A DNA stretch of 64,000 bases from QHXM01 sp963697975 (lineage in GTDB: Bacteria; Acidobacteriota; Blastocatellia; Pyrinomonadales; Pyrinomonadaceae), in the NCBI GenBank assembly GCA_963697975.1, contig OY969111.1, forward strand, positions 1,674,001 to 1,738,000. The letters are read 5' to 3'. The notes beneath the pieces are model-generated. The model had not been told where the DNA came from. It saw only the letters and a program-made list of their open reading frames with translations, and did no database searches. Shown here in pieces: positions 33,942 through 44,477 of this stretch. Position 1 is the stretch's first letter. Each line of letters opens with the position of its first letter. A program made the translations under genes and the position numbers.

Positions 33942-34384
33942 GGCTTTTTCGGCTTGAGTTCCCACAGCACGTTGACGATGACCCAGCGACCGTTGAACTT
34001 CGCCATGTGCAGATAGTCTACCCAATCCGAAGCGACGACCTTGACGCTGGCCGCGTTCTCGTAAACATCCAAAATCGCCACGTCCTTTTGCTGTTTCTCC
34101 TTCGGCGTCTCTTTCCCGCCGCCGCGCCTCGTTCCCTGCACCAGAGTCATCGCGCTCATCTGGCTGAACTGGCTCATCCCCTCTTTGCTCGTGCGGACGA
34201 TTCTTTTGGCTAACTCAGGATGAAGCGCGCGTTCCATGCGCTCGCTGTTTCCTTCGTACCAGCCTTCGATGTAGTCGAGCGCCGTTTGCTTGATCGCCGC
34301 CGCGTCTGCCGGGGCTTGCGCGTGCGCTTTTGAAACGAATGCTAAGAAGAGGAACATCAGCACGAGGCCGAATTTTCTTTGCAT
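33938..34384 (-). CDS. Secreted SnoaL/lumazine-binding-like NTF2-fold protein
   Basis: 148 residues from ATG 34384, with signal peptide (FGLVLMFLFLAFVSKAHAQ). The rest has the NTF2-like alpha+beta fold of the Lumazine_bd_2 group: IKQTALDYIEGWYEGNSERMERALHPELAKRIV and late strands VKVVASDWVDYLHMAKFNGRWVIVNVLW. Periplasmic or exported, ligand unknown. The last codons and stop (AAAAAGCCGTGA) lie in the B3 repeat. Confidence 0.8.
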   Translation of the reverse strand: MQRKFGLVLMFLFLAFVSKAHAQAPADAAAIKQTALDYIEGWYEGNSERMERALHPELAKRIVRTSKEGMSQFSQMSAMTLVQGTRRGGGKETPKEKQQKDVAILDVYENAASVKVVASDWVDYLHMAKFNGRWVIVNVLWELKPKKP

Positions 34385-34441
34385 GATGCTAGTCCTTTCG
34401 ATTGAAACTCTCTGCATTGATGATCTGCATTGATGAAATGA

Positions 34442-35419
34442 TTACTTTCCCACCTTCCACAGTCGCACGGTGCGGTCGTCGCTGACGGAAGCGAGCCAGC
34501 GACCATTCGGACTAAAGGCGACGGCGTTGACATCGCGGCTGTGGCCTTCGAGCGTGCGAAGAAGGCGTCCGCGCGAGACTTCCCAGACCTTGACGGTCGA
34601 GTCGAAACTGGCGGATGCCAGCCATTCTCCGCTTGGGCTGAAAGCAACGCCGTGAACTGAATCCTGATGCCCCGTGAGCGTCTGTTTCTCCACCCCCGCG
34701 CCCACGTCCCAGAGTTTGATTGTGCCGTCCCTGCAACCCGAAGCCAGGGTACGCCCGTCGGGGCTGAAAGCTACGCTGTAAACGCTGTCAGTGTGCCCGC
34801 CGAGGACGCGTTGTTGCCGCCCGGTGGCAATCTCCCAAAGGCGGATTGTTTGATCTCTGCCTGAAGAGGCGAGAAGCCGCCCGTCGGGGCTGAAAGCCAG
34901 ACCATAAATGCTATCGGTGTGTCCCGCCAGTGTTAAGGCTTCAGACCATCCATGCGTCTCCCAGACTCTGACGACGCGATCACCGCCAGCCGAAGCAACC
35001 AGACGAGCATCGGGGCTGTAAGCCAGCGCCTCGACTTCCGCCGCGTGCTTCAGCAGGTGAAGCTCTTTGCCCGATTGGACGTTCCACACGCGCACCGATT
35101 TATCAAAGCCCGCGCCCACCAGCAATTTTCCGTTTGGGCTGAAAGCGACTTCGGTGAAGTTTTCTCCGCTGAAGATGCGTTCCTTCCACCGCCGCGAGAG
35201 ATTCCACAAGACTACCTTTCCACCGTTGTCAGCCGAAGCGAGCAAGCGTGCATCGGCGCTGAACGCCACACCCTCTATATCCTTCTCATGGTCACGGACT
35301 CGCAGAACTTCCGCCGTCCACAATTGAACAGTGAAGCGCGAGCGATTGTTTCGCTGCCCATCAACGACAAGCAGCGACGACAGGAAGAAGAGAAGAATTA
35401 AAAATTGACGCCTCACCAT
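34442..35419 (-). CDS. Secreted WD40-repeat beta-propeller protein
   Basis: 325 residues from ATG 35419, with signal peptide (FLILLFFLSSLLVVDG); the longer frame to 35482 would read through a repeat. Seven WD40 blades follow: the pattern SVYSVAFSPDGRTLASGCRDGTIKLWDVG repeats with Trp-Asp or Trp-Glu/Asn/Lys endings and GH starts. A seven-bladed propeller, likely a periplasmic protein-protein scaffold. No other domain is fused. Next to an intergenic I-type repeat. Confidence 0.92.
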   Translation of the reverse strand: MVRRQFLILLFFLSSLLVVDGQRNNRSRFTVQLWTAEVLRVRDHEKDIEGVAFSADARLLASADNGGKVVLWNLSRRWKERIFSGENFTEVAFSPNGKLLVGAGFDKSVRVWNVQSGKELHLLKHAAEVEALAYSPDARLVASAGGDRVVRVWETHGWSEALTLAGHTDSIYGLAFSPDGRLLASSGRDQTIRLWEIATGRQQRVLGGHTDSVYSVAFSPDGRTLASGCRDGTIKLWDVGAGVEKQTLTGHQDSVHGVAFSPSGEWLASASFDSTVKVWEVSRGRLLRTLEGHSRDVNAVAFSPNGRWLASVSDDRTVRLWKVGK

Positions 35420-35428
35420 TTTTCCACT

Positions 35429-35506
35429 CGATTGCGGAATGCGGATTGATAAAGACAAGCGCCCGCATTCTTCAATCCGCAATCCGAAATCCGAAAATCC
35501 GCAATA
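35429..35506. repeat. Foldback heptamer array, family I copy 1
   Basis: CGATTGCGGAATGCGGATTGAT and the inverse CAATCCGCAATCCGAAATCCGAAAATCCGCAAT, period about 7. It is the intergenic sister of the array that lies in frame inside the hybrid kinase at 63253-63343. Confidence 0.85.
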
Positions 35507-35603
35507 CTTATAAGGGTCGTTCGGGTTGGCGAAAAGAGATTTGTGGCGAAGCGCAGGTTTTGGCTGGCAGGATGGTTATGCGGCGGGGCGGATTGCGGCC
35601 AAA

Positions 35604-36373
<770 letters not shown>

Positions 36374-36374
<1 letters not shown>

Positions 36375-37504
36375 CAGCCTACTTTCGTGTTCGACCCGTT
36401 TTCATCAACGTGACGGCGGAAAGGAATCATGATTGTGACCTTCAATCCACCGCCTTCACGATTATGCAACTCGAAACGATGCGACGCGCCGTAGAGTTGT
36501 TCGAGCCGCGCCCGCGTGTTCGCCAGACCAATGCCTTTCATCAAGCTCTCAGGGGAGCTTGCGCCCAGCCCCGCGCCGTCATCGCACACTTCCAATTGCA
36601 CCATCCCGTTCTCGCGCCGGGCGCGAATCTCTATCAGACCCGGCGCAGCGCGCGGAGCGATTCCATGACGGATAGCGTTTTCAACCAGAGGCTGAAGGAT
36701 GAGATTCGGGACACACGCGTCGAAAGCCTTTGGTTCGATCTCCATCCGCACCGTCAGCCGATCCTGAAAGCGCGTCTGCTCGATCTCAAGATAGCTTTCG
36801 AGAAATTCCAGTTCCTCCTTCAAAGTGACTTCGTGCGCTCCCTTGTTCTCAAGGCTCGCGCGTAGCAAATCGCTCAGGCGCGTCAGCATGCGCCGCGCAG
36901 CTTTCGTGTCTTCCGCCATCAGCACGGAGATACTGTTCAGCGTGTTAAAGAGAAAGTGCGGATGAAGCTGCATTCGCAGAGCGTCGAGTTGCGCCTGCGC
37001 CAGAGTTGTTTCCAACTGCGCAGCACGCAGTTCGCGCTCACGATACTTGCGATAATAATCAAGGGCGTGGCTGAGGCCGATAATCGCCCAGTAAGTTAAA
37101 AGGTCGAAGTGGAAGCTTGCAATGAAGAGGTTACGAAAGGACTCAAAGAAAGATTGTTGGCCGGAAGGCAGGACAATCAGCGACGCGACGAGAGTATAAG
37201 TCCCCAGTTGAACCAACGCGAAAGCGACGCTTGCCGCCAGGTGAACCAGCGTGCTTTTGAGCCACTGGCTGCGCTCAAGCGGAAAGCGGCGCGCGAGATA
37301 GAGCATGAGCGGCGTCAGTCCGAGCCAGACACACGCGCAAATCATCCACGCGGCCAAAGTCTCGCCCAACCGCAGGGGTCGTCCTTCGTAAGCGCGGATG
37401 ATAATGACTTCGCTGGCGAAGAACAGACCGAAGAGCGCCCAGCCCAACGTAATCAAGCCCCATTTGACGAGGCGTCGTCGCTTTGCAGCTTCGTCTTTCA
37501 TCAC
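36374..37504 (-). CDS. LytS/YehU-type membrane histidine kinase
   Basis: 376 residues, ATG at 37504 (second ATG three bases on). N-terminal half has about four membrane spans (VKWGLITLGWALFGLFFASEVIII, LAAWMICACVWLGLTPLMLYL and others), then a His_kinase domain (LDALRMQLHPHFLFNTLNSI) whose LHPHFLFN carries the phospho-His, and a HATPase end (ICDDGAGL-like, GIGLANTRARLEQLYGA). Cognate to the LytTR regulator gene overlapping its 3' end. Confidence 0.94.
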
Positions 37505-37537
37505 GCCCTAGCTTATCCCGAAAAAGAAAAGAAACAA

Positions 37538-37564
37538 AAGGCTCGCCCAGAGAGAGCGAGCCTT
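37538..37564 (-). terminator. Intrinsic terminator after the M48 gene
   Basis: AAGGCTCGC / GCGAGCCTT, 9-bp stem and 9-nt loop; on the minus strand it is followed by a T-rich run (TTGTTTCTTTTCTTTTTC). It lies about 50 nt after the M48 protease stop. Confidence 0.8.
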
Positions 37565-37610
37565 CTGCTTCTTTTGCTTCACGGCGCATGGGCCGCGTGC
37601 GCCGGTCGTG

Positions 37611-39038
37611 TTAGTCGTTAAGACGAATCGAGCTTAAAGCGTAGCGAAATGCGCTTTGAAAGTTCGCGAATTGATTTTGCGGCGCAACCCCGATCATGAA
37701 GAACAACTGACCGTTGCGCAGCAAGGTCGTATAGACCATGATGGTCTCAGGGCGTCCCGTCGCCTCGTTGACGTTTGAGAGGGTAATGGCGAGCGCCCTG
37801 CGCCCGCTGATAGTGCCCTGCTGATACTGGCTCTGCTGGCGCAAACTGCTATTGCCCTGCGCCAGAGATTGAAGAAAGTAGTCGGTTGCCTGCCGTAGGT
37901 TTCCGCCCTGCGACTGTACGACGCCGACGTTGATGCCGTGCGTGAAGATGGCCTGACCCTGAACCTGTCCGTATCCGCCGTCAGGAGCAAACCACACAGA
38001 GCTTTGGCTCTCGGTCAACTCGCGCCAGTTATCAGGATAGCTGATTTGGAATAAGTTGCCGCCATTGAATGTTCGATAGCGCGACGAAGGATAACCGACC
38101 CGTCCTCCGACATTACCTTCCGGGTAATTGCTGCCGCTGCTGCCGCCCTGTGTCGGGTAGCGCCGATTGTTGCGCGCAATCTCGTCCCTTGACAGAGCGC
38201 GTCCCCCACCGCGCAGGCGTGCCTGAATGCTGGCAAACTCGTTCGAGTTGCGAATCGTATTATTACTATTGACGCGCAGCATCGCAGCTTCCTGATTGAT
38301 GCGCTCGTAACGATTGCTCGGATTCGGGTGGTCGCTCAAAAACTCAGGCCCACCGCCTCCGCCCTGTTGCTGAATGGTGCGGAACATATTCGCCAGATCG
38401 CGCGGGTCATATCCGGCGTTCGCCATAATCTGTGCGCCGAGAATGTCTGCTTCCGTCTCATACTCGCGGCTGAATTTCAGGAAGTAAGTGCCGACCGCCG
38501 CCTGCCCGATTTGCCCGACTGCCGGGCCGCCGATAATTGATCCGGCGATGCCCGCGATACCTGCGAGCAGCGAATACTTCTGAGCTTTGGTCGCCTGCGC
38601 CGTGCCATGCCGGAGCGCGACGTGGCTTAGTTCGTGCGCCATCACACCCGCCATCTCGCCTTCCGTGCGCGCGGCTTCAATCATGCCGCGATTGATGTAC
38701 ATCGGGCCGCCCGGCAAAGCGAAAGCGTTAATCTCGCGCGCGTTGACGACCTTGAAATAATATCTGAATTCAGGATGCTGAAACTCCTGTGGAATGGATT
38801 CGACGAGGCGCTGCCCGACCCGCTCAACGTAATCCTGAACTTCACGGTCGTTCATGATGGGCAACTGCCGCTCGACTTCGGCTGCTGCCTGCCGACCGAC
38901 CTGAACATCGTCCGCGACTTTATACTTGTTGCTGTGATAGCTGATTCTCGTCTGTGCGAAAGCTGGCATCGCAAACAGAGCAAAAACCATCAGGCACACG
39001 GCCAATCTTTGTGTGCGGCGATAAATGTTAACTGTCAT
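37611..39038 (-). CDS. Secreted M48-family metalloprotease with C-terminal PsbP/Mog1-like domain
   Basis: 475 residues from ATG 39038 (strong GGAGGGGAG upstream), with signal peptide (LAVCLMVFALFAMPAFAQ). M48 core: the zinc motif MAHELSHVALRHGTAQ and later EYETEADILGAQIM (third zinc Glu region). The last 150 residues from about 310 (ISYPDNWRELTESQSSVWFAPDGGYG... FMIGVAPQ) resemble PsbP/Mog1-type small alpha-beta sandwiches. Envelope protease of the BepA/YfgC type. A His-to-product role is not clear. Followed by an intrinsic terminator. Confidence 0.85.
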   Translation of the reverse strand: MTVNIYRRTQRLAVCLMVFALFAMPAFAQTRISYHSNKYKVADDVQVGRQAAAEVERQLPIMNDREVQDYVERVGQRLVESIPQEFQHPEFRYYFKVVNAREINAFALPGGPMYINRGMIEAARTEGEMAGVMAHELSHVALRHGTAQATKAQKYSLLAGIAGIAGSIIGGPAVGQIGQAAVGTYFLKFSREYETEADILGAQIMANAGYDPRDLANMFRTIQQQGGGGGPEFLSDHPNPSNRYERINQEAAMLRVNSNNTIRNSNEFASIQARLRGGGRALSRDEIARNNRRYPTQGGSSGSNYPEGNVGGRVGYPSSRYRTFNGGNLFQISYPDNWRELTESQSSVWFAPDGGYGQVQGQAIFTHGINVGVVQSQGGNLRQATDYFLQSLAQGNSSLRQQSQYQQGTISGRRALAITLSNVNEATGRPETIMVYTTLLRNGQLFFMIGVAPQNQFANFQSAFRYALSSIRLND

Positions 39039-39105
39039 GTTCTCCCCTCCTTCGATGCGCGTCTTCTGGTTTAATAGCGACGCGCTCGATCTCCTGTGCA
39101 AAGTT

Positions 39106-39150
39106 GAAAAAAGCGGCGCACTCCCGAAATCGAATCGAGGGTGCGCCGCT
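39106..39150 (-). terminator. Intrinsic terminator after the DUF885 gene
   Basis: AGCGGCGCAC / GTGCGCCGCT, 10-bp perfect stem extended by weaker pairs; on the minus strand it ends in TTTTTT. It lies about 180 nt downstream of the stop at 39326 and just upstream of the M48 gene. Confidence 0.8.
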
Positions 39151-39325
39151 CTTCTTAAAACTTCAGCATCTCCCCCGACACTTAACCGTTTAACTGCCCA
39201 TACAATTTACGCGCAGGGGGAGAGAGCGCGTTGTCTCTGCTACACATTTGTTTCGGCCTCGTCTGAGGTCGCTTTCAGTGCGGCTTCATTTTGATGAAAC
39301 TTTAGCACAGATGGGTTGGCCTTGT

Positions 39326-41608
39326 TTAACCCCTGCGCCCCCGCCTGTTACGTCTCTGCGGGGGATAGCTTCGCTCCTTAACGTTACGATTCTGTTCTAT
39401 TTTGTTTACCTCATCATCAAACTTTACGATTGCGCTATCGGGCGGGCGCGGCAGCGAAACGGCGATAAACGGCGACGTGAGCGCTTCCGTCACGAAATCA
39501 CCGGCTTTAGGACTCTGTTCGTTGACACGTACTACGAGCATTGCGCCTTCACGGCGAATCTCGGCAATGGAGATGCCGTAGCCTCCCGTGCGCTTGAGTC
39601 CCTGATAAGCGATGACGACGGCGCGCGTATTGAAATTCACTTCGGGCATCGGTCCTGAACTGCCTCGATTGTTGAGTCGCCATGCAGCCTCCCAATCCGC
39701 CTGATTCATAATCAGTTGAACGGAGCGCGCTCCCTGATAGCTGCTGTTGTAGCCCGTCGCCAGCACGGAGAAATCAATGGCGCGCGGCGGCTCAATCGCG
39801 TGGGTTGAATTACTGTTTCCCCCGGCCTCGCCGAGCATCGCCAACCGAATGATTTTGACAGGCGGCATCCCGTAGCTGAGCAGGCGATTATGAAACTCGC
39901 CGATGTTGAAGGATGCGCCCATCAGTTGACGATATTCCTCGCGCAGTTTCAAGATTTGCATCTTGCCGAGCGTGTAGACAAGATAGGTCGGGTCAAGCGT
40001 GCCGCGCCGCGCCTCGCGCTCAGCGTTGACGCGCTCCTGATAGCCTTCGCGCATGAAGAAGTCCACGCCCTCTTCATAGGTCATGCCGTCTGTGTGCAGC
40101 CGCAAGCCCACCAGATAGCGGCACAGGCGCAAGAGCGCCATGCTCAACTGCGCGAGCCTCAATTTCGGATTGTTGCCACCAAAACCTTCGTCCAGCATCA
40201 TCTGCTCACAGTAGTGCGCCCAACCTTCGACGAAGCTGGCCGACGAGAGCGCAACACGCACGCGCGACGGCTGCCGTTTCAAAGCGAGATACTGGTAATA
40301 GTGCCCCGGATAAACTTCGTGAATAGAGATGACGGGCAGAGTATAGCGATTGTAGAAACTGAGGTGTTCTTCTTTTCTTCTCTCATCCCACTGAGAATCA
40401 GGCGGCGTCACATAGTAGTAAGCCTCGGTTGCGACTCGCTCAAACGCGCCCGGCGAATCCATCGAGGCGAAACTGACGGAGCGCGCGTATTCCGGCGTCT
40501 CCTCGACCGTCAGATTCTCTTTCCCCGAAGGCGCCAGGATATTGTTCGTGCGAACGAAAGCGCGTATGCGGTCAAGCTCGCTTCGCGTGTCGCCGACGAG
40601 TCCACTAGCCGACGGATGCTCGCGCCCCAGAGCGCGCAAGGCAGCCTGAATTCCTTTGCCCGGTGCGACCTCTTCGGCCAGCACGCGCATCTCCTCCTGC
40701 GTGCGGCGCAACTCTCTTTCACCCTCAATGATTAACTGCGCGATGGGCGTTTCGACCATCTCGTCGTAGAGCAGTTTGCGGCGATAGTTTTCCGCGCCGA
40801 TGGCGAAGCTTCCCGTCGAGCGTGGTAATAAATCGCGCTCAAGCCACTCGCTGAAAGAGCGTATGGCGACGATGACCCCATTGTTCACCGTCTCGAATTC
40901 AGCCTTCCGCGCCGCACTCATCCGGCCTCCGCCCGCGCGCTCGATCATCTGCGGAACGACCCGCGAGAAATACTCTATGCTTCCCCGCGCCTGTGCAATG
41001 GCCGTTTCGGTGTAGATGCGCGGCGGCGCATCCAGATTGGCGCGAGCTTCACCGAGCAGCCGCACAATCTCGCGTTCGCGCGCCAGGACAGAGTTCAAGC
41101 GTTGCTCGATGGGCGCATAGTTGCGCTTGAGGATGTTGTCCACACCCTCGGAAATCAATTGATTGTAAACGTTCGGGTCGCGCTCCCACGCGCGGATGTC
41201 CTGAAGGTCAAGAAGCTGCCCGCGCGCGTGCGACATCAGGACAAGGTAGTCGTAGCGTGTTTCTTCCGGAAGCACTATGGGGTTAATGCGCGTCAGCAAA
41301 CCTATGGTATCGCGCAGGCGACGAACTTCGCGCGCCACCGCTTCACGGCTGCGCGTTTCAAGTTGAGAGTCATACTCATGCAGTCCCGCAGAGGTCGCCG
41401 CCGATGGATTGAAACTGTAATAACCCTTCAGATATTCGTCCGCGATCTGGTTAAAGCGCGCGGCAACGGAACTCGCGCTTGAGCTGGCTGGCGGAGAGTT
41501 GCGGCGAAGGGGACGACGCCTCTGCGCTGTGGCGACTTCTGTTGAAGGCAGAAGCGTGCTCACCAGAACCAGAAGGATGAGCAGCAGGACGGAAATTTTC
41601 CTTTTCAT
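39326..41608 (-). CDS. Secreted DUF885 protein fused to a PrcB-like C-terminal domain
   Basis: 760 residues with a signal peptide (ISVLLLILLVLVSTLLPS). DUF885 covers about 45-610: RFNQIADEYLKGYYSFNPSAAT near the start and the metal motif ISIHEVYPGHYYQYLAL about 430, with FVEGWAHYCEQMM next. The family are probable zinc hydrolases of peptides. The last 110 residues (VQLIMNQADWEAAWR, AVVIAYQGLKRTGGYGI) match PrcB_C, a domain found in a treponemal protease complex. So a hydrolase and a protease-complex-type domain are fused here. Terminator at 39106-39150. Confidence 0.87.
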   Translation of the reverse strand: MKRKISVLLLILLVLVSTLLPSTEVATAQRRRPLRRNSPPASSSASSVAARFNQIADEYLKGYYSFNPSAATSAGLHEYDSQLETRSREAVAREVRRLRDTIGLLTRINPIVLPEETRYDYLVLMSHARGQLLDLQDIRAWERDPNVYNQLISEGVDNILKRNYAPIEQRLNSVLAREREIVRLLGEARANLDAPPRIYTETAIAQARGSIEYFSRVVPQMIERAGGGRMSAARKAEFETVNNGVIVAIRSFSEWLERDLLPRSTGSFAIGAENYRRKLLYDEMVETPIAQLIIEGERELRRTQEEMRVLAEEVAPGKGIQAALRALGREHPSASGLVGDTRSELDRIRAFVRTNNILAPSGKENLTVEETPEYARSVSFASMDSPGAFERVATEAYYYVTPPDSQWDERRKEEHLSFYNRYTLPVISIHEVYPGHYYQYLALKRQPSRVRVALSSASFVEGWAHYCEQMMLDEGFGGNNPKLRLAQLSMALLRLCRYLVGLRLHTDGMTYEEGVDFFMREGYQERVNAEREARRGTLDPTYLVYTLGKMQILKLREEYRQLMGASFNIGEFHNRLLSYGMPPVKIIRLAMLGEAGGNSNSTHAIEPPRAIDFSVLATGYNSSYQGARSVQLIMNQADWEAAWRLNNRGSSGPMPEVNFNTRAVVIAYQGLKRTGGYGISIAEIRREGAMLVVRVNEQSPKAGDFVTEALTSPFIAVSLPRPPDSAIVKFDDEVNKIEQNRNVKERSYPPQRRNRRGRRG

Positions 41609-41709
41609 CTATTCAGAAAATCTATTCAGCGATGGACAATCAGAATTATGGCGCAGGGGGAGCTAACCGAGGAGAGATTAACAGAAGATGAGGTGGGAGG
41701 CCACGTGCG

Positions 41710-42363
41710 CTACTTTTTCTTTGGAATCTTTTGCGGATCAATCCGCTCGTTGAGCCATTCGGTCGCATCGTCAACCGCCGAGACGTGGACGCTTTCGCCT
41801 TTCCAAACGCGAATCATGGCGATGATGAAGAGAACGGTGGAGATGGCCCAGAAGATTTTTCCGCCGGTGTTGTTGCCGGTGATGCCTTCGATGATGTTGA
41901 AGATGAGCTTGATGACAACGGCAGCCAACTGCAAGGCCAGCCCCTGCGCCGCATGAAAACGTGCGCGCGGCTCGCTGCGCGGCGTCAGGAATAATTCGAG
42001 AACTCCCGCCACTGCGCCGATGAAGAAAGGAGCGTAGGGCAGCGCCAGTGTAATGTTCTCAGGCAAACCCAAGCCCGGCACAGCGCGCTTGGATGAGGGC
42101 GCGGCTGGCGAAGCTGAAGACATCACCGCAGGCATTTCGGCAGGCTTCGGCGGATAGCTCGGCGGAACGTTAATGGACGGATAAGAAACGGGGATTGAAG
42201 AATCGTAACGCTTCGTCGGGGCTTCGGCAGGCCAAGGCTCTTCCGCTTTTGGTAGAGGCTCGACCGGGCGCGGTTCTCCCCACGAATCGTCAGCCCGACG
42301 CGCGTAATCATCATCAAGCGGATTAGTGTCGTACTTTGTCTTCTTTTTCTCCGTCATCACCAT
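41710..42363 (-). CDS. DUF4870-like membrane protein
   Basis: 217 residues; ATG 42363 or 42357. N-terminal 90 residues are Pro-rich, charged and predicted disordered. The rest has three hydrophobic spans with ALPYAPFFIGAVAGVLELFLTP, RARFHAAQGLALQLAAVVIKLIFNII and GKIFWAISTVLFIIAMIRVW, the F-H-A-x-Q pattern typical of DUF4870. Unknown function. Lies next to the JAMM protease gene on the same strand. Confidence 0.75.
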   Translation of the reverse strand: MVMTEKKKTKYDTNPLDDDYARRADDSWGEPRPVEPLPKAEEPWPAEAPTKRYDSSIPVSYPSINVPPSYPPKPAEMPAVMSSASPAAPSSKRAVPGLGLPENITLALPYAPFFIGAVAGVLELFLTPRSEPRARFHAAQGLALQLAAVVIKLIFNIIEGITGNNTGGKIFWAISTVLFIIAMIRVWKGESVHVSAVDDATEWLNERIDPQKIPKKK

Positions 42364-42399
42364 AGATTGATTAACGAAATCAGTGCCCCGGCGGTTCAG

Positions 42400-42819
42400 T
42401 CATTCTCCATCATCCGCGAGTCGGTATTCCACTTGTTCCCAGGAGGCGTCGCGCTCCGAGATGCGAAACGCGCGCAACGTTTCAGTGTTCGAGCCTAAGC
42501 CAATAATAAAGTAAATCGCTGACGGATAGTAGGCGAGGCGCACATCCGTTTCCGACGGGACAGGCTTAGGGGATCGCGGGTGCGAATGATAAATGCCGAA
42601 AAGCTCTTCGCCGCGCTCGCGCATCAGGCGCTGCGCGGCGAATAATTCTTCCGGCGCAGCCTCGTAGCCAACCAGCGGGTCACGCGCGACGTTGCGGAGA
42701 CGATAAACTGTTCGCGCCCGCTTGCCGCTGCCGCCGATGAGTCCACAACACTCAGATGGACTCGCCGCGCGCGCGTGCGCGAACATTTCATCCAGATGCT
42801 CGCGCAGCAAAGTAATCAT
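42400..42819 (-). CDS. M67 family (JAMM/MPN+) metallopeptidase
   Basis: 139 residues. The JAMM zinc site is complete: a Glu in PSECCGLIGG, and GIYHSHPRSPKPVPSETD (HxHx(10)D). Stand-alone JAMM proteases in bacteria are usually linked to ubiquitin-like/ThiS/MoaD-like conjugation or cysteine synthesis. No E1 or ThiS-like gene adjoins it. Short, cytoplasmic. Confidence 0.92.
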   Translation of the reverse strand: MITLLREHLDEMFAHARAASPSECCGLIGGSGKRARTVYRLRNVARDPLVGYEAAPEELFAAQRLMRERGEELFGIYHSHPRSPKPVPSETDVRLAYYPSAIYFIIGLGSNTETLRAFRISERDASWEQVEYRLADDGE

Positions 42820-42905
42820 GCTCTAGCCCAACGAATAGTTAAAACCACGAAGGCACGAAGACACAAAAGGATTTTTATTGAATTGTATCTTCCTTGCCTT
42901 TGTGG

Positions 42906-44096
<1,191 letters not shown>

Positions 44097-44133
44097 GTTT
44101 TATTGTCTCCTCCAATATTTTAAGAGCATGTCT

Positions 44134-44445
44134 TCATGCGTGCCCGTTGCGACCTTCAGTAATGATGCGCTCTACCAGACCAGCCAGCTTATTCAGGCGC
44201 TCATCAGTTTGCATGAGGTGTTCGTTAGTTCGCGCGAGGTTCTCGTTCGTGCGTTCCACTGCCGCCGTCAGTCCTTGAATCGCGTTACCGACGATCTGGA
44301 TGAATTCAGTTTGTGTCTCTGCATAAGCCTGTAACTGCCTGCTCATTTCTGCGACATTCTGGTTTGTCTGCTCCAGACGGGTTTCAAAGCTAGCCTGGCT
44401 TTGTAACAGGAATTCAATTGCGCGCTCCATTTCTTCGCCTGTCAT
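44134..44445 (-). CDS. Small coiled-coil protein, unknown
   Basis: 103 residues, ATG 44445. Almost wholly a heptad helix with repeated Asn/Gln-rich units (TNQNVAEMSRQLQAYAETQTEF, TNENLARTNEHLMQTDERLNKL). Such proteins are common in the Blastocatellia and in cyanobacteria; function not known. Same strand as and between acyl-CoA dehydrogenase and aspS. Confidence 0.7.
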   Translation of the reverse strand: MTGEEMERAIEFLLQSQASFETRLEQTNQNVAEMSRQLQAYAETQTEFIQIVGNAIQGLTAAVERTNENLARTNEHLMQTDERLNKLAGLVERIITEGRNGHA

Positions 44446-44477
44446 TTGCGTCCCCCTTCCAGCTTCTAATCCTTCTG

